Assembly (NCBI GenBank): GCA_019116345.1
Contig: DXBV01000118.1
Coordinates: forward strand, 1-64,000
DNA: 64,000 nt
DNA from: Candidatus Allofournierella merdipullorum
Lineage (GTDB): Bacteria; Bacillota; Clostridia; Oscillospirales; Ruminococcaceae
Direction: 5' to 3'
The notes under the pieces were generated by a model. That model saw nothing but the letters and a program-made list of their open reading frames with translations. It was not told where the DNA came from and did no database searches. The position numbers were made by a program, and so were the translations under genes. Below are positions 8,722 through 16,828 of the stretch, in pieces (within the stretch, counting starts at the first letter, position 1; each line of letters opens with the position of its first letter).

Positions 8722-8778
8722 ATGAATCTTGTCTATTTGATTTCTGTGAAAGAAAATATCTGTTGTTGTCGCTGTTGA
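8722..8778 (+). CDS. Cysteine-rich leader peptide (attenuator)
   Basis: An 18-codon ORF reads MNLVYLISVKENICCCRC and then TGA. It is preceded by AAGGTG at 7 bases. Four of its last five codons are TGT, encoding Cys, and it sits between a promoter and a strong intrinsic terminator that precedes a cysteine synthase homologue. This is the geometry of a ribosome-mediated attenuator: scarce Cys-tRNA would stall the ribosome at the TGT run and allow read-through. The ORF track only shows it as the end of a longer open frame that begins upstream of the promoter. The peptide itself probably has no other function. Confidence 0.75.
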   Translation: MNLVYLISVKENICCCRC

Positions 8779-8968
8779 GGGACGGCTGCTTTTCCGCGTT
8801 GGGCCAACGGGTCCGAGGGCGCGGCGGGCAGACGGCCCTGTTGGTGCTGTCTGCTGCCCCCTTCGACTGCGGCTCCCGGAAAGCGGGGCGAAGCCTTTGT
8901 GCTTTGCCTTTCAGGCTGACAGAGTCCTTTTGAAGGCTGTGTGCGCAGGCACGCAGCCTTTTTGTTTT
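8779..8968 (+). promoter_or_regulatory. Attenuator: alternative RNA structures and terminator
   Basis: After the leader peptide stop, gcttttccg (8788-8796) can pair with cggaaagc (8877-8884), closing a rod about 95 bases long with an inner stem gggcagac / gtctgctgccc. The intrinsic terminator is AAGGCTGTGTGC / GCACGCAGCCTT (8933-8960) followed by TTTGTTTT. Its 5' arm AAGGCT can instead pair with AGCCTT at 8892-8897, a candidate antiterminator. GGCTGC (8784-8789), a few bases after the leader stop, is complementary to GCAGCC in the terminator's 3' arm. There is no room for a second promoter between the terminator and the gene at 9010. Confidence 0.65.
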
Positions 8969-9009
8969 GCCCGCCGCACACATGAACACAACACAAAAGG
9001 AGAACTGTT

Positions 9010-9975
9010 ATGAAGTCTTACGAAACTCTTTCCGGCAACACCCCGCTCATCCGCATCGACTACCGTCTGGACGGCCGCCCCGGCGCGGTGTACGCCAAGC
9101 TGGAAAGCTACAATCTCTCCGGCAGCATCAAGGACCGGGTGGCTGCCCGCATCATCTCCCGCGCCGAGGAAAGCGGCAAGCTGACTCCGGGCCAGTCCAT
9201 CGTGGAGGTGACCAGCGGCAACACCGGCATCGCCTTTGCCGCGCTGGGCGCGCTCACCGGCCATCCGGTACACATCTTCATGCCCGAGCGCATGAGCCGG
9301 GAGCGGCGGCAGCTGCTGGAGTTATACGGCGCGCAGCTGCACCTGGTGAGCGACGCCGAGGGCGGCTTTGAGGGTGCGCTGCGCCTTGCCCGCCTGGCCG
9401 CCGGGGAACTGGGGGCCTTTCAGCCGCTGCAGTTCGACAACGAGGAGAATGTGCTGGCCCACTACCACACCACCGGCGCGGAGCTTCTGGCGGCGCTGCC
9501 GGATGTGAAGGCTTTTGCGGCCGGAGTCGGCACCGGCGGCACGCTGATGGGCGTTGCCCGCCGTCTGAAGCCCCAGGGCGCTCTGATCGCCGCGCTGGAG
9601 CCCGACGCCGCGCCCCTTCTGAGCGGCGGCAACGTCACCGGCCCCCACAAGATCGAGGGCATCGGCGACGACTTTATCCCCTCCATCGTGGACCGCAGTC
9701 TCATCGACACGGTGCTGCAGGTAAACGACGACGACGCGGTGCTCATGGCCGCGCGGCTGGCCAAGGAACTGGGCCTTGGGGTGGGCATCTCCTCGGGCGC
9801 GAACCTGCTGGGCGCCATTGAGCTGACCCGGCGCGGCGCCGGCCCTGCGGCCACCGTCTTTGCCGACGACAACAAAAAATACCTCACCACCGCCCTGGCC
9901 CATCCGGCCCCCGCGCGGGAGGGATTTCTCTCCCCCCGGGTGGAGCTGCTGGGCTTGCAACGGGTGTCCGCGTGA
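9010..9975 (+). CDS. PLP-dependent cysteine synthase family protein
   Basis: 321 residues, fold-type II PLP enzyme. The PLP lysine is in NLSGSIKDR (Lys41), the substrate loop TSGNTG is at 68-73, the phosphate cradle is GVGTGGTLMG, and GISSGAN precedes the cofactor-ring region. The family makes L-cysteine from O-acetylserine (or O-phosphoserine) and sulfide. The C-terminal DDNKKYLTT is a variant of the usual CysK DSGERYLST. AAAGGAG precedes the ATG. It stands alone downstream of a cysteine-codon leader peptide and attenuator, which supports a cysteine biosynthetic role. A cystathionine beta-synthase-like use cannot be excluded. Confidence 0.88.
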   Translation: MKSYETLSGNTPLIRIDYRLDGRPGAVYAKLESYNLSGSIKDRVAARIISRAEESGKLTPGQSIVEVTSGNTGIAFAALGALTGHPVHIFMPERMSRERRQLLELYGAQLHLVSDAEGGFEGALRLARLAAGELGAFQPLQFDNEENVLAHYHTTGAELLAALPDVKAFAAGVGTGGTLMGVARRLKPQGALIAALEPDAAPLLSGGNVTGPHKIEGIGDDFIPSIVDRSLIDTVLQVNDDDAVLMAARLAKELGLGVGISSGANLLGAIELTRRGAGPAATVFADDNKKYLTTALAHPAPAREGFLSPRVELLGLQRVSA

Positions 9976-9994
9976 GTTCAAATTTGCTTTTTTC

Positions 9995-10028
9995 AAGCCG
10001 CCGGCGTGCTGCCGGCGGCTTTTCTTTT
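9995..10028 (+). terminator. Terminator of the cysteine synthase gene
   Basis: Perfect 11-bp stem aagccgccggc / gccggcggctt, 5-base loop, followed by TTTCTTTT. Confidence 0.85.
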
Positions 10029-10090
10029 GCTCTTTTTCACAACAACGGGCCACCCCCGGTGTCGAAAGCGCCGAAGTTCGCCGCGGGGCC

Positions 10091-10119
10091 TTGTGGTCTC
10101 TTTTTGCATATGCTAAAAT
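10091..10119 (+). promoter_or_regulatory. Promoter of the ROK regulator operon
   Basis: TTGTGG, a 17-base spacer and TAAAAT upstream of the ROK regulator. Confidence 0.45.
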
Positions 10120-10186
10120 TAAGACAAGAATTAGTAAGGTCGCTGAACAAAATAAGCACATCTTCGACTTTTTGAAGAAAGCAGGG

Positions 10187-11380
10187 ATGGCATTGATCAC
10201 CCAGCAAATCATCCGCAGCGAGAACCTGCGAAGGATCTACCGCCTGATCGACCGCAACGCCAACATCTCCCGCGCGACCCTTGCCGGCATCACCGATCTG
10301 AGCAAGACCACTGTTTCCAGCCTGGTGGATGAACTGATCCGCGGCGGATATGTGGTGGACTGCGGCGCCGGCATCAGCTCCCATCAGGGCCGCCGGCCCA
10401 ACGCCCTGCAGGTGCACGGCGACGGCAATGTGGTGGCAGTCATCAGCTGGCGGCGGGCGCGTCTGGACGCCGCCCTCGTCTCCTCCGACAGCCGCATCCT
10501 GTTCCGCACCGAAGCGCCGCTGAGCGCCCCGTCGGAAGGCGTAAAACAAATCAAGCGCGTCTTCTCCCGCAAGCTTCTGCCCGCGGCGGGCGATGCCCGG
10601 GTGATGGGCGTGTGCATCATCATTCCCGGCATCGTGGACGAAGAGCGTCAAAGCCTTTTTTCCACCGTCATCGGGGTGGATTTCAACGATCTTGTAGTGC
10701 CGCAGCTGCGGGAGGCCCTTGCGGGCTATCCCCTCTGCTTTTTGAACGACACCGCCTGTTTTGCCTATGCCGAGCGGGTGTTCACCCCGGTGCAGGAGCC
10801 CTATTTTGCCTATGTGAACGTCTCCGCCGGCGTGGGCGCCTGCCTGTTCGCCGAGGGGCGGATGCTGCGGGGCGCCGGCGCCATGGCCACCCAGTTCGGC
10901 CACTTCTCCATTGACCGGGACGGCCCGGCGTGCAGCTGCGGCGGCCGGGGCTGTCTGGAGTGTCTTGTGGGCGAGAACGCCCTGGGCATGCGGGCGGCCC
11001 GCCGGGGGGTGCCTGTCCCGGAGGGGGGCCGGCTCCTGTTCAGCGACGTGGCCGCCATGGCCGACGCCGGGAACGAAAACGCCCAGGCGCTCATCGCCGA
11101 TCTCGGCCGGGATCTTGCCTGCGGCATTTCCAATCTGATCTCGCTGTTCAACCCTTCTCTTGTGGTGGTGGGCGGCACGGGAACCAACCTGGGGCCCGCC
11201 TTCCTGGCGGAGATACGCACCTCTCTGCAGGATATGGGATTCGGCGAATTTGTGCGCCGGGTGAAGGTGAAATACTCCCGGCTGGGGCTGGGAGCCGAGC
11301 TCACCGGCGCGGCCCAGTATTACATCGACACCCACTACGATTTTTCCGGCAACACACAGCAGCAGCTGTTCCTGCGCTGA
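10187..11380 (+). CDS. ROK-family transcriptional regulator
   Basis: 397 residues from the ATG at 10187; the ORF track start is far too long. An N-terminal winged helix (ISRATLAGITDLSKTTVSSLVDELI) is joined to a ROK sugar-binding domain with the zinc motif GHFSIDRDGPACSCGGRGCLECLV. NagC/Mlc/XylR-type repressors of this family respond to sugars or sugar phosphates. It is the first gene of a short unit with a TIM-barrel isomerase and an oxidoreductase, so it probably controls them. The ribosome site before this ATG is weak and an upstream TTG cannot be excluded. Confidence 0.85.
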   Translation: MALITQQIIRSENLRRIYRLIDRNANISRATLAGITDLSKTTVSSLVDELIRGGYVVDCGAGISSHQGRRPNALQVHGDGNVVAVISWRRARLDAALVSSDSRILFRTEAPLSAPSEGVKQIKRVFSRKLLPAAGDARVMGVCIIIPGIVDEERQSLFSTVIGVDFNDLVVPQLREALAGYPLCFLNDTACFAYAERVFTPVQEPYFAYVNVSAGVGACLFAEGRMLRGAGAMATQFGHFSIDRDGPACSCGGRGCLECLVGENALGMRAARRGVPVPEGGRLLFSDVAAMADAGNENAQALIADLGRDLACGISNLISLFNPSLVVVGGTGTNLGPAFLAEIRTSLQDMGFGEFVRRVKVKYSRLGLGAELTGAAQYYIDTHYDFSGNTQQQLFLR

Positions 11381-11410
11381 AGCAAACACAGACGAAAGGC
11401 GGTTATTCCC

Positions 11411-12226
11411 ATGAGCAAACGGATCATTGCGGTCAATTCCAACTGCTACCACGGCTATTCCATCGAAGATGCGCTGGAAGGCATTGCGGCGGCAGGGTTC
11501 CACTATGTGGAGCTGACGGCCACCAAGGGCTGGACGGAACACGTGTTCCCCGACCAGAGCTTTGAGACCCTCTGCGCCGTGAAGGACAAATTGAAAGAGC
11601 TGGATCTGGTGCCCTTCTCCATGAGCGGTCACTGCAATCTGATGGACACCGCCCGTCTGCCCGATTTCGTCATGAACATGCGGCTGGCCAATTTCTTCGG
11701 CTGCGACTACATCGTTTCCTCCATCGGCGAGGCTCATCTGGCGGACAACGCCAAGGCCGGCAACGAACTGCTGGCCGAGAACATCCGCGGCCTTGTGCCC
11801 AAGCTGGAGGAGTACGGCCTGACGCTGGTGCTGGAGCTCCACGGCGAACACGCCACCGGCACCATCATGAAGGAGATCGTGGACCTGGTGGGCAGCGACC
11901 GGGTGAAGATCAACTACGACACCGCCAACTGCGTGTTCTACGGCAATGTGGACGCCGCCGAGGACGTGGACACCTGCATGGACGACATCGCTTATCTGCA
12001 TCTGAAGGACAAGGCCGGCGAGCGCAACGCCTGGGATTTCCCCGCGCTGGGCAAGGGATATGTGGACTTTGAGACCATCTTTGCCAAGCTGAAAGCGGCG
12101 AACAACAACGCTCCTTTCAGCGTGGAGATCGAGTTCACCCAGGCCGGCCCCAAGGACCTGGCGGAGATCAACACCGCCGTGAAAGACTCGGCGGATTATC
12201 TGAAAGCCCACGGCTTTGTGCTGTGA
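11411..12226 (+). CDS. Sugar phosphate isomerase/epimerase, TIM barrel
   Basis: 271 residues of the AP-endonuclease 2 / xylose-isomerase-like TIM-barrel superfamily (PF01261). Typical metal-ligand stretches are visible: TLVLELHGEH, KINYDTANCVFYG, AYLHLKDKAGERN and FSVEIEFTQ. Such enzymes isomerise or epimerise keto-sugars, inositols or hydroxypyruvate. The substrate is unknown. It lies 30 bases after the ROK regulator and 40 bases before a Gfo/Idh oxidoreductase, one of three such pairs in the window. Confidence 0.85.
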   Translation: MSKRIIAVNSNCYHGYSIEDALEGIAAAGFHYVELTATKGWTEHVFPDQSFETLCAVKDKLKELDLVPFSMSGHCNLMDTARLPDFVMNMRLANFFGCDYIVSSIGEAHLADNAKAGNELLAENIRGLVPKLEEYGLTLVLELHGEHATGTIMKEIVDLVGSDRVKINYDTANCVFYGNVDAAEDVDTCMDDIAYLHLKDKAGERNAWDFPALGKGYVDFETIFAKLKAANNNAPFSVEIEFTQAGPKDLAEINTAVKDSADYLKAHGFVL

Positions 12227-12266
12227 GCATTTCATGAAAGGCGAGCACTGAAGGGGGAAATCTGTT

Positions 12267-13265
12267 TTGGTCAACGTAGCGATCGTGGGCGCAGGCTTCA
12301 TGGGCAAGACCCATCTGGCGGCCTATCAGGAAATGAACAATGTCACCGTCACCGCCGTGTGCGATCTGGGCGAAGCCGCGGGCAAGGCGCTGGCCGAGGC
12401 TGCCGGCTGCCCGTGGTTTGCCGACGGCGAGGAAATGCTGGCCGCCGTGCCGGTGGACGTGGTGGACATCTGCCTGCCCACCTTTTTGCACGAACAGTAT
12501 GTGCTTTTGGCCGCGCGGAACAAAAAGCACGTCATCTGCGAAAAGCCGGTCACCCTCTCCATGGAATCGCTGGAGCGGATGCTGGCCGCTGTTTCCGAGG
12601 CGGGCGTGCAGTTTGCCGTGGGGCAGGCGGTGCGTTTCTGGCCGGAATATGTCAAGACCAAGGAACTGTACGACGCGGGCGAGCTGGGCACGGTGAAGTA
12701 CGCCCGGGCCAGCCGCCTGTCGGTGCATCCGCTGTGGAGCGAGTGGTACCGCAAGCCGGAAAACAGCGGCGGCGGCCTGTTCGATCTGCACCTGCACGAC
12801 GTGGACTATCTGTGCTATCTTTTCGGCAAGGTCAAGCAGGTCTATGCGGTGGGCCAGAAAAACGGCGTGGGCTGCTGGAACCATGTGGCCAGCTCTCTCA
12901 CCTTTGAAAACGGGGTCCAGGCCACCGCCGAAGGCATCATCGAGATGCCCAAAGGCTTCCCCTTCACCATGGAGCTGAACGTGGTGGGCGACGCAAAATC
13001 GGTGAGCTACCTGATGCGCGCCGGGACCAATCTTGAGGACACCGCGTCCGCTTTGCGGGAGACCTGGCTCTACGGCGGCGACGAGCCGGAACAACTGGAG
13101 ATTGAGCCCTTCGACGCATACCGGCGGGAGCTGGAGGACTTCATCGGCCACATTGAGGCCGGCACCCCCATCACCTCCATCACCCCCGAGGATGTGCGGC
13201 ATGTACTGTCGGTCATTCTGGCCATCCGCACCTCGCTGGAGACCGGGCAGACCGTGACCCTCTGA
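12267..13265 (+). CDS. Gfo/Idh/MocA family oxidoreductase
   Basis: 332 residues starting at TTG after AGGGGGAAATCTGTT. The N-terminal Rossmann fold shows VNVAIVGAGFMGKTHLAAY and the conserved cofactor/active-site motif HVICEKPVTLS. The C-terminal domain has the catalytic GGGLFDLHLHDVDYL stretch. It probably oxidises or reduces a sugar or polyol with NAD(P), working with the isomerase upstream. Confidence 0.88.
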   Translation: MVNVAIVGAGFMGKTHLAAYQEMNNVTVTAVCDLGEAAGKALAEAAGCPWFADGEEMLAAVPVDVVDICLPTFLHEQYVLLAARNKKHVICEKPVTLSMESLERMLAAVSEAGVQFAVGQAVRFWPEYVKTKELYDAGELGTVKYARASRLSVHPLWSEWYRKPENSGGGLFDLHLHDVDYLCYLFGKVKQVYAVGQKNGVGCWNHVASSLTFENGVQATAEGIIEMPKGFPFTMELNVVGDAKSVSYLMRAGTNLEDTASALRETWLYGGDEPEQLEIEPFDAYRRELEDFIGHIEAGTPITSITPEDVRHVLSVILAIRTSLETGQTVTL

Positions 13266-13275
13266 ACCAAACAAA

Positions 13276-13311
13276 AGACCGGCGCATCGTGAAAGATGCG
13301 CCGGTCTCTTT
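13276..13311. terminator. Bidirectional terminator between convergent units
   Basis: Perfect 13-bp stem agaccggcgcatc / gatgcgccggtct with a 5-base loop; A run on one side and CTCTTTTTCT on the other. Confidence 0.85.
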
Positions 13312-13316
13312 TTCTG

Positions 13317-13643
13317 TCAGCCGCGTGCCTGCTGCAGCAGCGCTTTGGCCTCGTCCTTATTCAGCACCCGGCCGCTGGAGAGCGCTTTGCCGTCCACCAG
13401 CAGCGCCGGCGTGGTCATCACGCCCAGGGCCGCGATCTGGACAAAGTCGGTCACATGGCCCACTTCCTCCTGCCAGCCCAGTTCCGCCAGCGCGGCGCGC
13501 ACCGAAGCTTCCAGCTCATTGCACTTGGCGCAGCCGCCACCCAGCACAAAGACGCCGCGGCTGGCGTCCACGGCGGGAGCACTGCAACCGCCCGCACAGC
13601 CGCAGGCGGTCTTTTCTTCCTTTTTCTTTCCGAACAGTCCCAT
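13317..13643 (-). CDS. Thioredoxin-like redox-active disulfide protein
   Basis: 108 residues. The ATG at 13643 follows AAGGAAG; in the ORF track this protein is hidden at the end of a 369-residue frame. An N-terminal tail MGLFGKKKEEKTACGCAGGC has three cysteines. A compact thioredoxin-like domain follows with the CxxC motif GGGCAKCNELE and the cis-proline MTTPALLVDG. This is the small redox-active disulfide protein family often encoded beside ArsP-type permeases. It probably hands electrons to the permease or its cargo. Confidence 0.8.
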   Translation of the reverse strand: MGLFGKKKEEKTACGCAGGCSAPAVDASRGVFVLGGGCAKCNELEASVRAALAELGWQEEVGHVTDFVQIAALGVMTTPALLVDGKALSSGRVLNKDEAKALLQQARG

Positions 13644-13672
13644 CGTTTTTTCTTCCTTATTCCTCCTTATAT

Positions 13673-14680
13673 TTAGATAAAGAATACCTGAAGGGCGTTG
13701 AACAGATAGCCCACCGCCACGATCCCGGCCACGCACACGCCCACGAACAGCGCCAGCAGCGGCAGACGCACCGCCTTGCGCAGCATGATGAGAGAGGGCA
13801 GCGACAGGGTGGTGACCGCCATCATAAAGGCCAGCACCGTGCCCAGCTGGGCGCCCTTGGCCAGCAGCGCTTCCGCCACCGGAATGGTGCCGAAGATGTC
13901 GGCGTACATGGGCACGCCCACCACCACTGCCAGCAGCACTCCAAAGGGATTGCTGCCGCCCAGCAGCGCCTCCACCCAGCCGGCAGGGATCCAGTTGTGG
14001 ATGACGGCGCCCACGCCCACCCCCGCCAGAATGTAGGGGAACACCTTTTTCAGCGTGCCGGTCATCTGGGCGCGGGCGTAGGTGAGACGGTCCCGCAAGG
14101 TCAATTCCGGCAGGGAAACGTCCACGCCGCCCGCCGACAGAATGAAGGGTTCCACATACTTTTCCATGCCCAGCTTTTGAATGAACACGCCGCCCGCCAC
14201 GGCCACCACCAGCCCCAGCGCCACATAGACCACCGCCACCCGCGCGCCGAAAATGCCGGTGAGCAGTACAAGGCTGCCCAGGTCCACCATGGGCGACGAG
14301 ATGAGGAAGGAGAAGGTCACCCCCACCGGCAGACCCGCCCCGGTGAACCCCATGAACAACGGGATGGAGGAGCAGGAGCAGAAGGGCGTGACCGTGCCCA
14401 ACAGCGCCGCCGCCACATTGGCCCACAGCCCCCGGAACCGCCCCAGGATGCGCTTGGAGCGCTCGGGCGGGAAGAAGCTCTGGATGTAGGAGATTCCGAA
14501 GATCAGCACGCAGAGCAGCACCGTGATCTTGACCGTATCATACAGAAAAAACTGCACGCTGCCCCCCAGGCGGCCCGCCGTATCCACTCCGAGGGCCCGC
14601 AGCCCCGCGCCGATGGCCTCGTTCAGCCAGCGCATCCCCAGCAGTTCGTTTTGTATCCATTGCCAAACCGACATTTGCAT
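13673..14680 (-). CDS. ArsP/DUF318-type permease
   Basis: 335 residues with about 8-10 membrane helices. The signature PFCSCSSIPLFMGF occurs at about 100-113, and a second half-repeat motif GVPMYADIFGTIPVAEALL near 240, as in PF03773 (ArsP_1). Family members export organoarsenicals or other soft-metal species. It is encoded with an ArsR regulator and a thioredoxin-like protein. The start could be either of two ATGs (MQM). An ATCAAA-N4-TTTGAT site lies just upstream. Confidence 0.82.
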   Translation of the reverse strand: MQMSVWQWIQNELLGMRWLNEAIGAGLRALGVDTAGRLGGSVQFFLYDTVKITVLLCVLIFGISYIQSFFPPERSKRILGRFRGLWANVAAALLGTVTPFCSCSSIPLFMGFTGAGLPVGVTFSFLISSPMVDLGSLVLLTGIFGARVAVVYVALGLVVAVAGGVFIQKLGMEKYVEPFILSAGGVDVSLPELTLRDRLTYARAQMTGTLKKVFPYILAGVGVGAVIHNWIPAGWVEALLGGSNPFGVLLAVVVGVPMYADIFGTIPVAEALLAKGAQLGTVLAFMMAVTTLSLPSLIMLRKAVRLPLLALFVGVCVAGIVAVGYLFNALQVFFI

Positions 14681-14695
14681 CGCTCTCTTTCTTAT

Positions 14696-14711
14696 ATCAA
14701 AAATATTTGAT
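14696..14711. promoter_or_regulatory. ArsR-type operator before the permease
   Basis: Perfect ATCAAA-N4-TTTGAT inverted repeat between the arsR terminator and the permease start. A second, one-mismatch copy is downstream of the arsR promoter. Confidence 0.6.
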
Positions 14712-14723
14712 GTTTTATCCGGT

Positions 14724-14757
14724 AAAAAACGCCATCCGCCGGATGGCGCTCATTTTT
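14724..14757 (-). terminator. Terminator after arsR
   Basis: On the minus strand, CGCCATCC-N3-GGATGGCG followed by TTTTTT. It separates arsR from the permease, so the permease probably has its own promoter under the second operator, or is reached by read-through. Confidence 0.75.
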
Positions 14758-15061
14758 TGCAGCCGCACTCCCCCGCTTCGGTGCCCGGGGCGGTGAGCTG
14801 TTCCAGCAGGGCCAGCGCCCGCCGCCGCCCGCTCTCGCTCAGGCGGTAGTGGGTCCATTTTCCCTCCTGGCGGCTCTCCACAAGGCCGGATTCGCACAGT
14901 ATCTTCATGTGGTAGGAAAGGCCGGACTGGGTCAGCCCCAGGTCCTGGCTCTGCAGCACACAGGCGCACTTTTCGCCGCTGCGCAGCCGCGCCAGAATGG
15001 CAAGGCGCTTTTCGTCGCACAAAGCGCGGAACACCGCCGCCTCCTGCCGGAAGTCCTCCAT
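14750..15061 (-). CDS. ArsR/SmtB-family metal-responsive repressor
   Basis: 103 residues from the ATG at 15061, which follows GAGGTG; the track's GTG is 3 codons upstream. The winged helix is LTQSGLSYHMKILCESGLV, and GEKCACVLQ carries the CxC pair at the position of the ArsR arsenite-sensing motif. The C-terminus ends GECGCKK, adding two more cysteines. It presumably represses itself and the permease, releasing DNA on binding arsenite or another thiophilic ion. Confidence 0.9.
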   Translation of the reverse strand: MEDFRQEAAVFRALCDEKRLAILARLRSGEKCACVLQSQDLGLTQSGLSYHMKILCESGLVESRQEGKWTHYRLSESGRRRALALLEQLTAPGTEAGECGCKK

Positions 15062-15075
15062 GCCGCTCACCTCAA

Positions 15076-15091
15076 ATCAAATTTCATTGAT
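15076..15091. promoter_or_regulatory. ArsR-type operator in the arsR leader
   Basis: ATCAAA-N4-ATTGAT, one mismatch from the site before the permease, located between the arsR -10 box and its start codon. Confidence 0.55.
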
Positions 15092-15102
15092 GTGTTGAGC
15101 AA

Positions 15103-15131
15103 AGTATACACCCTGCCGGCAATTCTGTCAA
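15103..15131 (-). promoter_or_regulatory. Promoter of arsR
   Basis: On the minus strand, perfect TTGACA, a 17-base spacer and TATACT. An 8-bp inverted repeat ACACCCTG / CAGGGTGT (15108-15139) spans the promoter and may double as the end hairpin of the upstream ydcF-like gene, whose stop is only 12 bases from the -35 box. Confidence 0.8.
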
Positions 15132-15143
15132 CAGGGTGTTTGT

Positions 15144-15935
15144 TCAAAAGTTGGGCCGGGGCCGCAGCAGATGGTCATAGCGTTCCGCCAGCCGCTGCCA
15201 TGCGGCCTCCGCCTCTTCGGGGATGTCCACATGGGCGATGAAATCCCGCCCATTGGGGCCGTAGCCCTGTTCGTCGTCCCGCAGGCGGGGAATCTCGCTG
15301 AGCAGAAGGCTCATGTAGTGCTCCGGCTGCCACAGGCCCCAGATGCGGTTGGGCGCAAAAACCAGGCCGCCCTCCCCCGCTTCCAGCCGTGCCCGGTAGG
15401 CGGCGAAGTGGACGAAGCGGGTCGTGTCGTTCGGCCACCAGCGGTCCAGCGTGGCGCCGATGCGCCGCTGCATGGTGGAGTCATGAAGCACGATGGCGGT
15501 GGCGGGCAGAGCATTTTGTTCCTTCAGGATGCGCAGGGCAAAACGCACGTTTTCGCCGCAGTTGGCGGAGGCGCACTCCACCAGCAGGTCCTCGTCGGGA
15601 ATTCCGAAAGCGCTTTGCAGGTATTCCTTCATGCACTCCCCTTCCGTGGCGCTGTGGCCGTCGGGCAGGGCGCTCTCGAACCGCTCCAGAAAGGCGGCGG
15701 TGGTGTGGCCCACCCCGCCGATGGTCATCACCTTCCGGGCAAGACCCGCCTGCCACAGCTGCCCTGCCAGACGGCAGCCCTCCGGCAGACTGCCGCCGAA
15801 CAGCAGCACCATGTCCGCCCGGGGCGTGCCAAGGGCCTTTTGCAGCGCGTCGGCGTCCGGACGAGGCACATCCCGCCGGGCCAGAAACTCCGCCAGCGTG
15901 TTGAAGTCCTGGGCATCCCGGACAAGTTCGTTCAC
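15144..15935 (-). CDS. YdcF/SanA/ElyC family protein
   Basis: 263 residues, close to E. coli YdcF. The DUF218 core is visible as [45 protein letters not shown] and [19 protein letters not shown]. Its function is not established; related proteins bind nucleotide-like cofactors or act in envelope metabolism. There are no membrane segments. It starts with GTG after GGAGGAGG and overlaps the RpiR stop by 4 bases (GTGA), so the two are translationally coupled. Confidence 0.8.
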   Translation of the reverse strand: MNELVRDAQDFNTLAEFLARRDVPRPDADALQKALGTPRADMVLLFGGSLPEGCRLAGQLWQAGLARKVMTIGGVGHTTAAFLERFESALPDGHSATEGECMKEYLQSAFGIPDEDLLVECASANCGENVRFALRILKEQNALPATAIVLHDSTMQRRIGATLDRWWPNDTTRFVHFAAYRARLEAGEGGLVFAPNRIWGLWQPEHYMSLLLSEIPRLRDDEQGYGPNGRDFIAHVDIPEEAEAAWQRLAERYDHLLRPRPNF

Positions 15936-16798
15936 TGGGTTTCCTCCTCCCGGTAGACTTTGCGGCTGACCATCCGGTTGACCCCTTCCAGCGCGCCGGA
16001 AAAGCGCTCGAAATCCTGCAGCATCACGCCCATGTAAAGGCTGTCCACGATGGCCAGCTGGGAGATGCGGGAGAACATGGTCTCGGTATAGAAGGCGGTC
16101 TCCACGTCGCCGGTGAGCAGGGCGATGTCCGCATGGCGCAGAATTTCCGCGCCTTTGAAGTTGGTGATGGCGATGGTCACCGCGCCCCGGGCGCGGGCCA
16201 TGGCCAGCGCGTCCACCGTGTCCCGGGTGGCGCCGGAGTGGGAGATGCCCACCGCCACGTCCCCCGGCTCCAGCGCCGAAGCGCAGATCTGCTGGAGATG
16301 GCTGTCCGGGTAGGCGCGGCAGACAAGGCCGATGCGCAGCAGCTTTATCACCATATCCTGGGCCACGGCGGCAGAATTGCCCACACCGTAAATGTCGATG
16401 AGACGGGCGGTGGCCAGCGCCCGCACCGCCTTTTCGTAGCTGCGGGCGTCCAGCATGCGGCGGGTATCCTCCAGGGCGGTGAGGGCCATGGAGATCATCT
16501 TGTCCGGCACGGTGGCCAGCTTATCTCCCGGCTGCACGTGCACGTCCAGCAGCCGCCGGGGAGCGGCAGGGGCCGCCTCTTTCGCCAGCGCCAGTTTCAG
16601 GGCGCTGAAGCCCCCAACACCCGCCGCCTCGGCAAAGCGGGCCACCGTGGGTTCGCTCACGCCTGCCGCCGCCGCCAGCTGGGCCATGGTCATCTCCGGC
16701 ACCCGGGCCGGATTGCAGAGCACCCAATCCGCCACCTTGCGCTCGGAAGCGCGCAGCTGAGCGTAGTTTTTCTTGATCTTGCCGACGGTCTGCCCCAT
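15932..16798 (-). CDS. MurR/RpiR-family transcriptional regulator
   Basis: 288 residues from the ATG at 16798, which follows GGAGG. It has an N-terminal HTH_6 domain ([25 protein letters not shown]) and a C-terminal SIS sugar-phosphate-binding domain ([34 protein letters not shown]). Regulators of this family sense phosphosugars. It is divergent from deoC across a palindromic site, so deoC control is likely. Confidence 0.9.
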   Translation of the reverse strand: MGQTVGKIKKNYAQLRASERKVADWVLCNPARVPEMTMAQLAAAAGVSEPTVARFAEAAGVGGFSALKLALAKEAAPAAPRRLLDVHVQPGDKLATVPDKMISMALTALEDTRRMLDARSYEKAVRALATARLIDIYGVGNSAAVAQDMVIKLLRIGLVCRAYPDSHLQQICASALEPGDVAVGISHSGATRDTVDALAMARARGAVTIAITNFKGAEILRHADIALLTGDVETAFYTETMFSRISQLAIVDSLYMGVMLQDFERFSGALEGVNRMVSRKVYREEETQ

Positions 16799-16828
16799 GA
16801 GGCGTCCTCCTTTTTGGTTCGTACCCCC

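Noticed and set aside
8779-8968. T-box or SAM riboswitch upstream of the cysteine synthase gene
   Set aside because: No T-box antiterminator core (TGGnACCGCG type) or AGAGA loop, and no S-box consensus. The Cys-rich leader ORF explains the terminator better.
8779-8968. Free-standing small RNA (6S-like rod plus terminator)
   Set aside because: The rod fold resembles one superficially, but the upstream Cys-peptide with its ribosome site and the lack of any promoter between the terminator and the gene favour an attenuator.
10037-12307. 756-residue minus-strand ORF across the ROK regulator and isomerase
   Set aside because: It spans two clear plus-strand genes and their gap and has no domain.
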